This document shows, piece by piece, positions 52,652-61,925 of a stretch of 64,000 bases of DNA. This stretch comes from Mycolicibacterium sp. BiH015 (GTDB lineage Bacteria; Actinomycetota; Actinomycetes; Mycobacteriales; Mycobacteriaceae), in assembly GCF_027706845.1 (NCBI RefSeq), contig NZ_JAQGCZ010000011.1, positions 1-64,000 of the forward strand. Reading direction: 5' to 3'. Position 1 is the first letter of the stretch. The number at the start of each line of letters is the position of its first letter. The position numbers and the translations under genes were made by a program. Below the pieces are notes generated by a model. The model was not told the DNA's origin and ran no database searches. It worked only from the letters and a program-made list of their open reading frames with translations.

Positions 52652-55180
52652 ATGGGCGTCGATCGAGATGGGCACGAAAGGGGACAACTCCGTGCCGAAC
52701 TCGACGACGTGGTCGCAGCACGCGACCAGATGCAGCGACTGGTGCAGGCGATCGTTTCCATCGGGGCGGACCTCGACCTCGACGTCACCATGCATCGGAT
52801 CGTCGACGCGGCCCAGGAGCTCAGCGGCGCGCCCTATGCCGCGCTCGGAATGTGCAGCCCAGACGGCACCTTCGAGTCCTTCGTCTGTTCGGGTATCGAC
52901 GATGACACGGCGCGGCTCTTGGGTGACCTCGATCCGGGTGCGGGTATGCGGTGGGACGACATGGCCACCCATGCGCCTTTCGGCGCGTCGCGTACCCCGC
53001 CCTTCAAGGCCTTACTGGCCATCCCGATCGTGGTGCGCGGGAAGGGATTCGGCGCGCTCTACCTCGCGGACGACCGGCCCGGAAGGGTCTTCACCGACGC
53101 GCAGGAGAACACGGTCCGGGCACTGGCAACCGGGGCGGCAGCCGCGATAGACAACGCGCGATTGTTCGAACGTGAGCGGGAATCGGCGAAGTGGACCAAG
53201 GCCAGCCGCGAGATCACCACGGCGCTGTTGTCGGGCGATCCCCGGACCGGCCCGTTGCAGTTGATCGTCAACTTGGTACTGGATCTGGCCGATGCCGAAC
53301 AGGCGATCCTGTTGGTGCCGCTCGAATCGGAGTCGCCCGGCGCTGACGCCGACACCCTCGTCGTCTCCGCGACCGCGGGACGTTACGCCTCCGAGGTGAT
53401 CGGTCGCGAGGTACCGATGGGCAGCTCGACCACCGGCGGCGTGGCGCGTCGGGGCGTGCCCCTGATCACGGATTCCTTCCAGTATCCGATCGAGGGCTTC
53501 ACCGATGTCGGAAAGCGATCGGCCATCGTCATGCCGCTCATCGCCGACGGCTCGGTGCTCGGAGTCATCGCCGTGGCACGCCGCCCCCATCAGCCGGCTT
53601 TCGGCGATGACTATCTGGATCTCGTCAGCGATTTCGCCCGTCACGCAGCATTGGCGCTGGCGCTGGCGGCCGGCCGAGAGAATGCGCTCAATCACGAACT
53701 GGCGGGTGCCGACACCGTCGACGACGCGGTCATCGCCGCGGCCGGGGAACTGCGCAGGCTCTGGCGCGCACGTCGGGTCCTGGCCGTGACGTTTCCCAAT
53801 CGTCCCGGCACCGCCGAGTCCGTCCCGAAGGTGGTGTGCGCCGGTGAGGACGCGCAATGGCTGGAGCTACCCGCCGACATCCGCCGGATAGTGGTAGCTC
53901 TGCGCGACGGCGACCTGCTCAGTCCGAGTACGGCGCAGCCGGGCACCGCCGGTATCGCCGTCCAGCATCCCGCCGGAGTACTCGTCGTGTGGATCGAGCT
54001 CGCGGATGAAAGGTCTTTCACACTCGAAGACCAGACTCTGCTGACCGTTCTCGCGGGCCGGCTCAGCGCGGGACTGCAGCGCGTGCACCGGGTCGACCAA
54101 CAGCGCGAGACCGCGCTGGCACTGCAACATGCGATCCTGGGACCAGCGAACCTGCCGCACGGCTTCACCGTCCGGTATCAGGCTGCGAGTGCTCCCCTCG
54201 AAGTGGGTGGCGACTGGTACGACGTCGTCGACCTCGACGACGGCCGTGTCGCGATGATCGTCGGCGACTGCGTAGGCCATGGCCTCACGGCCGCGACGGT
54301 GATGGGTCAGGTGCGTAGCGCCTGTCGAGCACTGCTGTTGGACAACCCGAGTCCGAGCGCTGCTTTGCGAGGCATGGACCGGTTCGCGGCCAGGCTGCCC
54401 GGCGCACAGTGCACCACCGCGGTAATCGCCGTGCTCGACCCCGCCACGGGTGATCTTGTCTACGCGAGTGCGGGACACCCGCCGCCCATCGTGGTCCCCG
54501 CCGACGGCTGTCCCAGCTTGCTCGACGAGGCACACACCATCGCCCTGGGACTGCGAGCCGATTGGCCCCGCCGCGAAGCCCGCGTCACGATGCCTGCCGG
54601 TGCGACGGTCGTGCTGTACACCGATGGCCTGGTGGAGCGCCGCCGTGTCCTCCTGGACGAGGGCATCAGCGGCGTTGCGGCGCTCATCGAGGACGGCCGC
54701 GACGCGGCACTCGAGGACCTCGCGGACGTCGTCATGTCAGAGCTGGTACCCGACGGGGGATATCAGGACGATGTCGTCCTGCTGCTCTACCGCCACCCCG
54801 GTCCGCTCGCGCTGACCTTTCATCCCGCTGCCGACCAACTGGCACCTACCCGCGCGGCGCTTCGCCGGTGGCTGGCACGGACCCGGATGACACCGGCCAC
54901 CACGATGGAAGTTCTTGTGGCAGCAGGGGAAGCAGTCGCCAACGCCATCGAACACGGCCATCGTCACGGCCCCCAGGGAACCGTGAGCATGCATGCCACG
55001 GCGATGGTCGACCATGTGCGACTGACGATCACCGACAGCGGGACGTGGAAGGACCCCGACCAGCCACCCGATGTCCGCCGGGGTCGCGGCATAGGACTCA
55101 TGCGGGCCCTCATGCACGACGTCACGATCGTCCACGACGCCGCCGGAACCACCGTTCATCTCTACGCGAGGATGACCTGA
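52652..55180 (+). CDS. GAF-GAF-PP2C(SpoIIE)-HATPase partner-switch protein (RsbU-RsbW fusion)
   Basis: The 842-residue cytosolic protein combines two GAF sensor domains (about 35-185 and 210-360), a third less clear GAF-like region (to about 490), a SpoIIE-type PP2C phosphatase (about 500-700, with GGDWYDVV and VGDCVGHGL acidic metal sites and GYQDDVVLL) and a C-terminal RsbW-like HATPase (about 715-840, with AAGEAVANAIEHG and GRGIGLM). It thus holds both the phosphatase and the anti-sigma/kinase function, and the STAS partner overlaps its stop codon. M. tuberculosis Rv1364c fuses all of these plus STAS. ATG 52652 starts a family-like coiled segment; the frame is open to 52478. The sigma factor it controls is not in the window. 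Confidence 0.88.
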   Translation: MGVDRDGHERGQLRAELDDVVAARDQMQRLVQAIVSIGADLDLDVTMHRIVDAAQELSGAPYAALGMCSPDGTFESFVCSGIDDDTARLLGDLDPGAGMRWDDMATHAPFGASRTPPFKALLAIPIVVRGKGFGALYLADDRPGRVFTDAQENTVRALATGAAAAIDNARLFERERESAKWTKASREITTALLSGDPRTGPLQLIVNLVLDLADAEQAILLVPLESESPGADADTLVVSATAGRYASEVIGREVPMGSSTTGGVARRGVPLITDSFQYPIEGFTDVGKRSAIVMPLIADGSVLGVIAVARRPHQPAFGDDYLDLVSDFARHAALALALAAGRENALNHELAGADTVDDAVIAAAGELRRLWRARRVLAVTFPNRPGTAESVPKVVCAGEDAQWLELPADIRRIVVALRDGDLLSPSTAQPGTAGIAVQHPAGVLVVWIELADERSFTLEDQTLLTVLAGRLSAGLQRVHRVDQQRETALALQHAILGPANLPHGFTVRYQAASAPLEVGGDWYDVVDLDDGRVAMIVGDCVGHGLTAATVMGQVRSACRALLLDNPSPSAALRGMDRFAARLPGAQCTTAVIAVLDPATGDLVYASAGHPPPIVVPADGCPSLLDEAHTIALGLRADWPRREARVTMPAGATVVLYTDGLVERRRVLLDEGISGVAALIEDGRDAALEDLADVVMSELVPDGGYQDDVVLLLYRHPGPLALTFHPAADQLAPTRAALRRWLARTRMTPATTMEVLVAAGEAVANAIEHGHRHGPQGTVSMHATAMVDHVRLTITDSGTWKDPDQPPDVRRGRGIGLMRALMHDVTIVHDAAGTTVHLYARMT

Positions 55181-55494
55181 TGCCCACGCAGTTGAACCTC
55201 CGCACCACGCGCCGCGAAGACCGGACCGAGCTGATCGCGACGGGCGAGATCGACCTGAGCAACATCGATGAGTTCAAAGGCGCCATGAATGCTGCAACAG
55301 CCGAAACCTCAAGCATCGGTTCGCCACTCATCGTCGACCTTGCGGCGGTCGAGTACGTGGACAGCGCCGCGATCAATGTGCTGTCCGCAGGCGCCGACGA
55401 CATCGACAAGCTGATCGTCCATCCACTGCTGATGACGACGTTCACGGTGAGCGGACTGACTGAGCTGATGTGCATCGAGACGGCTTCGCCTTAG
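55180..55494 (+). CDS. STAS-domain anti-anti-sigma factor (RsbV-like)
   Basis: The 104-residue protein is a single STAS domain with LIATGEIDLSNIDEF and the phosphorylatable serine in VEYVDSAAINVL. Its ATG overlaps the stop of the phosphatase/kinase gene (TGATG). In partner switching the kinase phosphorylates this serine, the PP2C domain removes the phosphate, and the unphosphorylated form captures the anti-sigma domain. All needed partners except the sigma factor are encoded here side by side. The frame upstream of the ATG is a shadow. Confidence 0.92.
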   Translation: MPTQLNLRTTRREDRTELIATGEIDLSNIDEFKGAMNAATAETSSIGSPLIVDLAAVEYVDSAAINVLSAGADDIDKLIVHPLLMTTFTVSGLTELMCIETASP

Positions 55495-55533
55495 CGGCAC
55501 ACCTTTTCGGCGACGGGTGACCGCGTCGGATTG

Positions 55534-55567
55534 TTGACACCGCACGTTTTGATAGTCACTATCAAAA
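55534..55567 (+). promoter_or_regulatory. Promoter with 21-bp perfect palindromic operator
   Basis: A perfect -35 TTGACA (55534-55539) is followed by TTTTGATAGT-C-ACTATCAAAA (55547-55567), whose 10-bp arms are exactly complementary. A -10-like CACTAT (55557-55562, 17-bp spacing) lies inside the palindrome, so a bound dimer would block the promoter. The operon it precedes ends in a TetR-family gene, the likely ligand of this operator. Confidence 0.7.
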
Positions 55568-55596
55568 TAGTTTCGAAAATTGCGGCGGAGGTGTCG

Positions 55597-57885
55597 ATGG
55601 CGCGCACCGAGCACTCGGTGACCTGTCCGCTCTGCGAGGCGATGTGCGGACTGCGTATCGCAGTGCAGGACGGCCGGGTCGTGAGCGTCCGGCCCAACGC
55701 CGACGACGTCTGGTCGGCCGGGCACATTTGCCCCAAAGGGGTATCGCTCGGTCAGCTACACGAAGATCCGAACCGCCTCCGCCGCCCCCTGGTCCGACGC
55801 GGCGACGGCAGACATGTCGAGGTGTCCTGGGAGGACGCCTATGCCGAGGCCGAGCGCGTGCTGCGGCCGGTGCTCGACAGCGACGGTATCAGTGCGCTGA
55901 CCGTCTACATCGGAAATCCCGTGGCGCACAACAGCGAACTCGCGAGCTACGTCGGATCGCTGCTCGGGTTCGCGCAGGCCGGCGGAATGCGGGGCTACTA
56001 CTCGCCGGGCACCGTCGACCAGTGGCCGCTGAACGTGGTGTCCTGTCTACTCTTCGGCGGGATGTGGAACGGACCGATCCCGGACCTGTACCGCACCGAT
56101 CACCTGCTGATCCTCGGAGCCAATCCTGCGGAATCGCAAGGTTCGATGCTGTCGGCACCCGATATCACGGGTCTGCTGAAGTCGATCGCCGCGCGAGGCG
56201 AGGTCGTCGTCGTCGACCCCCGCCGCACCCGGACCGCCGAACGCGCCGGAGAGTGGGTGCCGATCCGGCCCGGCACCGACGCTCTGCTGCTCTTCGCCAT
56301 CCTGCGCACCCTCGACGAGAATGGTTGGGTCCGCAGGCCTGAGCATCTCCGTGATCGCGTGCTGGGTCTCGACGAAGCCGTCGCGCTGGCGGACCCGTTC
56401 AGCCCAGAGCGGGTCGCCCCAGCCACGGGCATCCCGGCAGAGCTGATCCGCCGTCTCACGTACGACCTCGCCCACGCGCGAAACCCGGTGGTTTACGGCC
56501 GAATTGGGACGTGCGCACAAGAATTCGGCACGTTGGCAACCTGGCTTGTGTTCGTCATCAACACCGCTATCGGCGCACTGGATCGCCCCGGCGGTGCGGT
56601 GTTCGCCAAACCAGCGGTGTGGGTGCCGATGTTCGGCAAACCGCCCGACCAGGACGACGCAGGCTATAGGTTCGGGCGCTTCCGCAGCCGCGTCCGTGGC
56701 GCCCCAGAAGTGTTGAGCTCCTTTCCGGTCGGTTGCCTGGCCGAAGAGATCGACACCCCGGGCGCCGGCCGGATACGCGCATTGATCACCGTTGCGGGAA
56801 ACCCCGCGGTGTCAGTGCCGGGCGCCGGGCGACTCACGGCTGCCCTCGGCACCCTGGACGCGATGATCTCGATCGACAACTGGCTCAACGAGACCACCCG
56901 GCATGCTCACGTGATCTTTCCGGGGCTGTCCCCGCTGGAGCGTGCCCACATCGACGACCTGTACTGGATCTACGCGATCTCCTCCTGCATCAAGCACTCC
57001 GACGCGGTGTTCGAGCCGCTACCCGAACCCGACCGTCCTCACGAGTGGGAATTGTTGCTACGCTTGGCCGGATCCCTCTTCGGCACGCCGGTGCCCGACG
57101 TGGATGTCGACGCGCTCGACGACCTCTACACCGCCGGGACAATCGCGACGTTCTCCAGCCTGCCAGGCAATCCGCTCACCGGGCTGGACAGCGACAAGGT
57201 CATGGCGGCGCTGGCCGGCCGCGGGCCGGAACGGCTGGCCGATCTAGCCATCCGCGTCGGTCCTTGGGGCGACCGCTTCGGTGAGCGGCCCGGCGGTCTG
57301 ACCCTTGCCGAGGTGAAGCGCCACCCGAACGGTATTCGGTTGGATGAACTCGAAGGCGGCAGGCTCGATGACACCGTGACCACCCCGTCGGGCAAAGTGG
57401 AACTGTTGCACCGCCATATGACCGACGACATTCCACGCCTGATCGCACGGATGGACCGGGCCACGCCTGATCTGGTGATGATCAGCCGCCGGCACCTGCG
57501 CTCCAACAATTCGTGGCTGCACAACGTCCCCGCCCTGATGAAGGGGCGCGACCGCTGCACGCTGATCATCCACCCCCTCGACGCAGCAAGGGCGGGGGTA
57601 ACCGCAGGCGCCATGGCCGAGGTCAGCACCAGCGAAGGCGCTCTTCATGTCAGGGTGGAGATTTCCGAGGACATCGCTCGCGGTGTGGTCAGCCTGCCGC
57701 ACGGATGGGGACACGGACTCCCGGGAACACGGTTGGACGTCGCCAACACACACCCGGGTGTCAACAACAACCTTCTCAACCCGACCGACGTGATCGATGT
57801 GCCGAGCAACACCCACGCCACCAACGGAATCCCCTGTCGCGTAGGTCCTTTCACCGCCACTGACGCAGGCGGGCCGCGGCGATGA
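55597..57885 (+). CDS. Molybdopterin-dependent oxidoreductase with N-terminal 4Fe-4S site
   Basis: The 762-residue enzyme belongs to the DMSO reductase/formate dehydrogenase superfamily. The N-terminal iron-sulfur motif is CPLCEAMC followed by CPKG (about residues 10-50). Molybdopterin-binding stretches include LLILGANPAESQGSML, VVVVDPRRTRTAERAGEW and, near the C-terminus, a MoCo-binding domain with PHGWGHGLPG and NLLNPTDVID. There is no obvious Cys or Sec ligand at the FDH position, so the reaction is open; no partner subunits or twin-arginine signal are seen, suggesting a cytosolic enzyme. GCGGAGG precedes ATG 55597. It is coupled to a TetR gene and controlled by the palindrome upstream. 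Confidence 0.88.
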   Translation: MARTEHSVTCPLCEAMCGLRIAVQDGRVVSVRPNADDVWSAGHICPKGVSLGQLHEDPNRLRRPLVRRGDGRHVEVSWEDAYAEAERVLRPVLDSDGISALTVYIGNPVAHNSELASYVGSLLGFAQAGGMRGYYSPGTVDQWPLNVVSCLLFGGMWNGPIPDLYRTDHLLILGANPAESQGSMLSAPDITGLLKSIAARGEVVVVDPRRTRTAERAGEWVPIRPGTDALLLFAILRTLDENGWVRRPEHLRDRVLGLDEAVALADPFSPERVAPATGIPAELIRRLTYDLAHARNPVVYGRIGTCAQEFGTLATWLVFVINTAIGALDRPGGAVFAKPAVWVPMFGKPPDQDDAGYRFGRFRSRVRGAPEVLSSFPVGCLAEEIDTPGAGRIRALITVAGNPAVSVPGAGRLTAALGTLDAMISIDNWLNETTRHAHVIFPGLSPLERAHIDDLYWIYAISSCIKHSDAVFEPLPEPDRPHEWELLLRLAGSLFGTPVPDVDVDALDDLYTAGTIATFSSLPGNPLTGLDSDKVMAALAGRGPERLADLAIRVGPWGDRFGERPGGLTLAEVKRHPNGIRLDELEGGRLDDTVTTPSGKVELLHRHMTDDIPRLIARMDRATPDLVMISRRHLRSNNSWLHNVPALMKGRDRCTLIIHPLDAARAGVTAGAMAEVSTSEGALHVRVEISEDIARGVVSLPHGWGHGLPGTRLDVANTHPGVNNNLLNPTDVIDVPSNTHATNGIPCRVGPFTATDAGGPRR

Positions 57886-58532
57886 CCGGACGAGAGCGGC
57901 CGCCGCGACGAGGTCGCCCACCTCGCGTCGACCGGGAAGCGATCGCCAGGGCGGTTCTGGACCTCGGTGCCGAGAACGTCACCATGCGCAGGGTCGCAGA
58001 ACACCTCGGTATCAGCCTCCCCGGCCTCTACCACCACGTGAGCAATCAGGACGAGCTGCTCCGCATTGCCGCACACGGAGCCCTGACGCACTCTCCGCCA
58101 CCGCTCTATTCGGGCGAACACTGGGCGACGTGGCTTCGCAGCTATGCCAGCTACGTCCGCACGGTGTTGGCGGCCGAACCAGCCCTGCTGGAGAAGTTCG
58201 TGAGCGGGGCGGTCACCGACGACGGCGAGATGGACTACATCGGCGCCGCGCTGGATGCGTTGGCCGCGGCAGGGTTGGCTCCCGACGATGCCATCGCCGT
58301 GTGGGCCGCCGTGAGCGCTCTGGCCGTCGGCAGCGTGAGCGAGGCGCACCGCGAGTACCTGCAGGCCGAAACCGGTCGGCCGTGGCCGGTCCGGATGGCC
58401 GCGCTGCTGGCCGGGCGCGCGCCGTCGCAGTACCCGGCGCTGCGCGCAATCGCGAAGTCTGGATTCGATCCATTCGGTGACGACGCGTTCCAACAGCGAA
58501 TGACCCTGATGCTCAGCGGAATAGCGACCTAG
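57882..58532 (+). CDS. TetR-family transcriptional regulator
   Basis: The 216-residue regulator has an N-terminal TetR helix-turn-helix (VTMRRVAEHLGISLPGLYHH, about residues 33-52) after an Arg-rich arm that includes RRGRPPR, and a helical C-terminal domain of TetR_C type. Its ATG overlaps the oxidoreductase stop (ATGA). The palindrome at 55547-55567 is the obvious candidate operator, giving an autoregulated enzyme/repressor operon. The inducer is unknown. Confidence 0.92.
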   Translation: MTGRERPPRRGRPPRVDREAIARAVLDLGAENVTMRRVAEHLGISLPGLYHHVSNQDELLRIAAHGALTHSPPPLYSGEHWATWLRSYASYVRTVLAAEPALLEKFVSGAVTDDGEMDYIGAALDALAAAGLAPDDAIAVWAAVSALAVGSVSEAHREYLQAETGRPWPVRMAALLAGRAPSQYPALRAIAKSGFDPFGDDAFQQRMTLMLSGIAT

Positions 58533-58839
58533 TACGGACTACCGTGGCCGGAGCCGGCTGTCGACGGTTGCTGATCCTGCGGGTGCATTACCGCTGCCAG
58601 TGTGCTGGCAGTTCGCTGGTCCGTCCCACCTGCGAAGTCGGCTCTCCTGCTGCATGCGCGGAGCCGCAAACCTGACCGCGCACCCGCTGCGGTGGGTGGT
58701 GGGTGCCTTACGTTGAGCCCGGCTGAAACCGCGTTTCAGCAGCAGGAACCGCACACCGGGGTCAGCGCCGATCGCATCAGGTGCCGTGCGACAACGACCG
58801 GCGGCCCGCGGAGGCCGTCGACAACCGGCTAGGGAGATC
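58533..58839. promoter_or_regulatory. Upstream region of porin gene with inverted repeat at 58722-58740
   Basis: About 300 bp without a gene. GCTGAAAC-CGC-GTTTCAGC (58722-58740) is a perfect 8-bp inverted repeat roughly 100 bp before the porin ATG and may be an operator or a hairpin in the leader. No strong -35/-10 pair is evident. Short open frames here are not convincing. Confidence 0.45.
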
Positions 58840-59484
58840 ATGAAGGCAATCACTCGGGTGCTGATCGCGATGGTGGCGTCCATCGCGGCATTGTTCGTGA
58901 GCACCGGCACCTCTCACGCAGGTCTGGACAACGAGCTCAGTGTGGTCGATGGCCAGGGCCGCACCCTGACCGTCCAGCAGTGGGACACGTTCCTCAACGG
59001 TGTGTTCCCGCTCGACCGTAACCGCCTCACCCGTGAGTGGTTCCACTCCGGCAAGGCGACCTACATCGTGGCCGGCGAGGGTGCCGATGACTTCGAGGGC
59101 ACCCTCGAGCTGGGTTACCAGGTCGGCTTCCCCTGGTCGCTGGGCGTTGGCATCAACTTCAGCTACACCACCCCCAACATCGCCTTCGACGGCTACGCCT
59201 TCGATGCCGCCGACCCAGATCTCGGGTTCGGCAACAATATCGTCACCCCGCCGCTGTTCCCCGGTGTGTCGATCACAGCGGATCTCGGTAACGGCCCGGG
59301 CATCCAGGAAGTCGCCACGTTCTCTGTTGACGTGTCGGGCGCGGGCGGCTCCGTGGCGGTGGCCAACGCGCACGGGACGGTGACCGGTGCTGCCGGTGGG
59401 GTGCTGCTGCGTCCTTACGCGCGACTCATCTCCAAGAACGGCGACAGCGTCGGCACCTACGGCGCCCCCTGGAACATGAACTGA
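58840..59484 (+). CDS. mspA-like: MspA-family outer-membrane porin
   Basis: The 214-residue precursor has a signal peptide ending in SHA and a mature part that begins GLDNELSVVDGQGRTLTV and runs nearly collinear with M. smegmatis MspA through LTREWFHSGKATYIVAG, GINFSYTTPNI, FPGVSITADLGNG and the final YGAPWNMN. MspA forms octameric channels in the mycobacterial outer membrane for nutrients. The loop between PNI and LFPG, which forms the constriction (Asp90/Asp91 in MspA), differs: it is about three residues longer and has only one Asp where MspA has two adjacent, though further Asp residues follow. AGGGAG precedes the ATG. Confidence 0.95.
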   Translation: MKAITRVLIAMVASIAALFVSTGTSHAGLDNELSVVDGQGRTLTVQQWDTFLNGVFPLDRNRLTREWFHSGKATYIVAGEGADDFEGTLELGYQVGFPWSLGVGINFSYTTPNIAFDGYAFDAADPDLGFGNNIVTPPLFPGVSITADLGNGPGIQEVATFSVDVSGAGGSVAVANAHGTVTGAAGGVLLRPYARLISKNGDSVGTYGAPWNMN

Positions 59485-59669
59485 CATTCCCGAGCACGTC
59501 AGTCGCTGCCATGTACTCGCAACGGCCGCCGGGTGGGATGATCGGTGGTAAAGCTTGGACAACAGCTTCGGCGACGCGGGGGATCGGCGTGATCGGTTGC
59601 CGAGCGGGAAACCACCTGCAAGTTGGAGGCCTCTCTATTGCGCACCACCCATACGGCGCAGCTGATCGC

Positions 59670-61925
59670 GTGAGCGACGGCGACTCACCGGTCGACGATC
59701 TGCTTCCCGCCGGCACGCCCATCGATCTCGACAACTGTGCGCGCGAGCCGATCCACATCCCCGGCAGCATCCAGCCGCGCGGTGTGCTTGCCGTGGTTCT
59801 CGAGCCCGAGTTCGAGGTCCGCCAGGTCAGCGCCAACGTCGCCGACTTACTCGGCCGTCCCGTCGACGCCGTCCTGGGACATCACCTTTCCGCACTGATG
59901 GGCGCCGACCAGGCCGCCCGCGTCCAGACCGCGGCGTCGATGATGGGTGATCTGCACCGGCGCAACCCCGTCGAGTGCTCCATCGAGGTGCATGGCGAAC
60001 GCCGCGAGTTCGATGCCATCCTGCATCGCGAACGCGGCGGCATCCTCCTCGTCGAACTGGAGGTCGCCTACGGCGAGCGGCCCTATTCCTTCCCGAACAC
60101 CTACCAGGCGGTGCGCAGCTCGGTGGCAGAACTGAACCAGGCCGCGACGCTGACCGAGCTCTACGACACCACCGCCAGAGCTGTCCGTGAACTCACCGGT
60201 TTCGACCGCGTGATGGTGTACCGCTACGACGAGGAATACAACGGCGAGGTGGTTGCCGAGTCCAAGCGCGACGACCTCAACTCGTTCCTCGGCCTGCACT
60301 ACCCGTCGACCGACATTCCGGCCCAGGCGCGAGCGCTGTACGAGAAGAGCTGGCTGCGCCTCATCTCCGATGTCGACTACGTTCCCGCACCCCTGATCCC
60401 TGCTATCGATCCCGCCGTCGGCGCACCGCAGGATCTGACGCACGCCACATTGCGCAGCGTCTCGCCGATCCACATCGAATACCTGCAGAACATGGGTGTG
60501 CACGCATCGATGTCGATCTCGCTGCTGCGGCACGGACGACTATGGGGCTTGATCGCGTGCCACCACTACGCCGGCCCCCATCTGCCGCCGTTCGGCGCGA
60601 GGGTGGCCGCGGAATTCCTCGGCTCCACATTGTCGTTGCGCCTCGTCGACCGATTCGAGGACGACCAGCTCCACAAGCGCCTCGACGCGCAGGCCATGAT
60701 GACCAAGCTGACGGCCGCGTTCATCGACCACAGCAGACCGCTGACCTCCGCCCTGCTCGGCGCGCCCGACCTGCTCGACCTCGTCCCCGCCGACGGCGCC
60801 GTGGTCGACATCGGCGGAGACCGGCAGGTTCGCGGCACGGTGCCCCCGCCCGAGGTGGTCGACGCAATCGTCTCGTGGGCCCGCAGCGCAGGCGATGAAA
60901 CGGCCCGCACGGACAGATTGGCACGAACGCTGCCGGATGTGCCCGTCGACGCACAGCTGGCCGCCGGCGCCCTGGTCCTGAATCTTCCCGATGGTCAATA
61001 CGTCGCCTGGTTCCGGCGGGAGGTCCTGCGATCGGTGGACTGGGGTGGAGACCCGTACAACAAGGCCATTGCGATCAGCGAGGGCGACGGGGTCCGGCTC
61101 AGCCCCCGCAAGTCGTTCGACCGGTGGCAGGAAGTGGTGCGCGAGCGCTGCGAGCCGTGGACGCCCACCGAGACCGAGTCGGCCGATGCGCTGCGGCGCC
61201 ACCTAGTGGAGTCGCTGTATCTCCGTGCGCGCGGCGCGCTGCGCGTCGCGGAGCTGGTGCAGCGCAGCCTGATTCCCAAATCGCTTCCTGCGCTGACGGA
61301 TTGGCAGCTCACCGCGCACTATGAACCAGCGGCCGGCGGGCGAGTGGGCGGGGACTGGTACGACGCGTTCGAGCTTCCCGACGGCAGGCTGATCGTGGTG
61401 GTGGGCGATGTCGCCGGTCACGGCGTCACGGTTGCGGGCACGATGGCCCAGCTGCGCAACGCGCTTCGTGCCCAGCTGTTCGCCGGAGCCTCACCCGGGG
61501 ATGCGATAAAGCAGCTCAACGACTTTGCCGTCTACATGCTGCCCGGTGCGTTCGCCACGGTGCTGGTTGCGAGGGTGGATTCGACCTCCGGAGCGGTGGA
61601 GGCTGCCTCCGCCGGCCATCTGATGCCCTTTGTGACGACCTCTGCACCCACCGCGGTACAGGCACCGATACGTCTGTCGCCGCCCATCGGAGTCAGCAGG
61701 GCCAAGCACACGCAAAGCATGTTCGTCATCGAGTCGGGGCAGGGGCTGGTGCTGTACTCCGACGGGCTCGTCGAGCGACGCGGCGAGGTGATCGACGACG
61801 GGATCGATCGACTGGCCGACAGTCTGGCCGGCGCGGACGCTCTGTCGGCTGCGGAGATTTGGACGGCGATGTCGGCGGGGCACACCGACGACGACGTCAC
61901 GATCGTCACGCTGCAGCGGCTGTAG
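59670..61925 (+). CDS. Bacteriophytochrome-PP2C (SpoIIE) light-sensor phosphatase
   Basis: The protein (751 residues) has a phytochrome photosensory core and a PP2C output domain in place of a kinase. The PAS part carries DLDNCAREPIHIPG with the biliverdin-binding Cys near residue 22. The GAF part has YPSTDIPAQAR with the conserved Asp, and YLQNMGVHASMSISLL with a chromophore-pocket His. The PHY part has the tongue motif SPRKSFDRW (PRxSF). A linker and a SpoIIE phosphatase follow (about 540-750; VGGDWYDAFELPDGR, VVGDVAGHGV, TDDDVTIVTL). The start is unsure: GTG 59670 leaves about 20 residues before the Cys; the frame is open to 59511. Likely substrate is a phosphorylated STAS protein. No heme oxygenase gene for biliverdin is in the window. 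Confidence 0.9.
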   Translation: MSDGDSPVDDLLPAGTPIDLDNCAREPIHIPGSIQPRGVLAVVLEPEFEVRQVSANVADLLGRPVDAVLGHHLSALMGADQAARVQTAASMMGDLHRRNPVECSIEVHGERREFDAILHRERGGILLVELEVAYGERPYSFPNTYQAVRSSVAELNQAATLTELYDTTARAVRELTGFDRVMVYRYDEEYNGEVVAESKRDDLNSFLGLHYPSTDIPAQARALYEKSWLRLISDVDYVPAPLIPAIDPAVGAPQDLTHATLRSVSPIHIEYLQNMGVHASMSISLLRHGRLWGLIACHHYAGPHLPPFGARVAAEFLGSTLSLRLVDRFEDDQLHKRLDAQAMMTKLTAAFIDHSRPLTSALLGAPDLLDLVPADGAVVDIGGDRQVRGTVPPPEVVDAIVSWARSAGDETARTDRLARTLPDVPVDAQLAAGALVLNLPDGQYVAWFRREVLRSVDWGGDPYNKAIAISEGDGVRLSPRKSFDRWQEVVRERCEPWTPTETESADALRRHLVESLYLRARGALRVAELVQRSLIPKSLPALTDWQLTAHYEPAAGGRVGGDWYDAFELPDGRLIVVVGDVAGHGVTVAGTMAQLRNALRAQLFAGASPGDAIKQLNDFAVYMLPGAFATVLVARVDSTSGAVEAASAGHLMPFVTTSAPTAVQAPIRLSPPIGVSRAKHTQSMFVIESGQGLVLYSDGLVERRGEVIDDGIDRLADSLAGADALSAAEIWTAMSAGHTDDDVTIVTLQRL

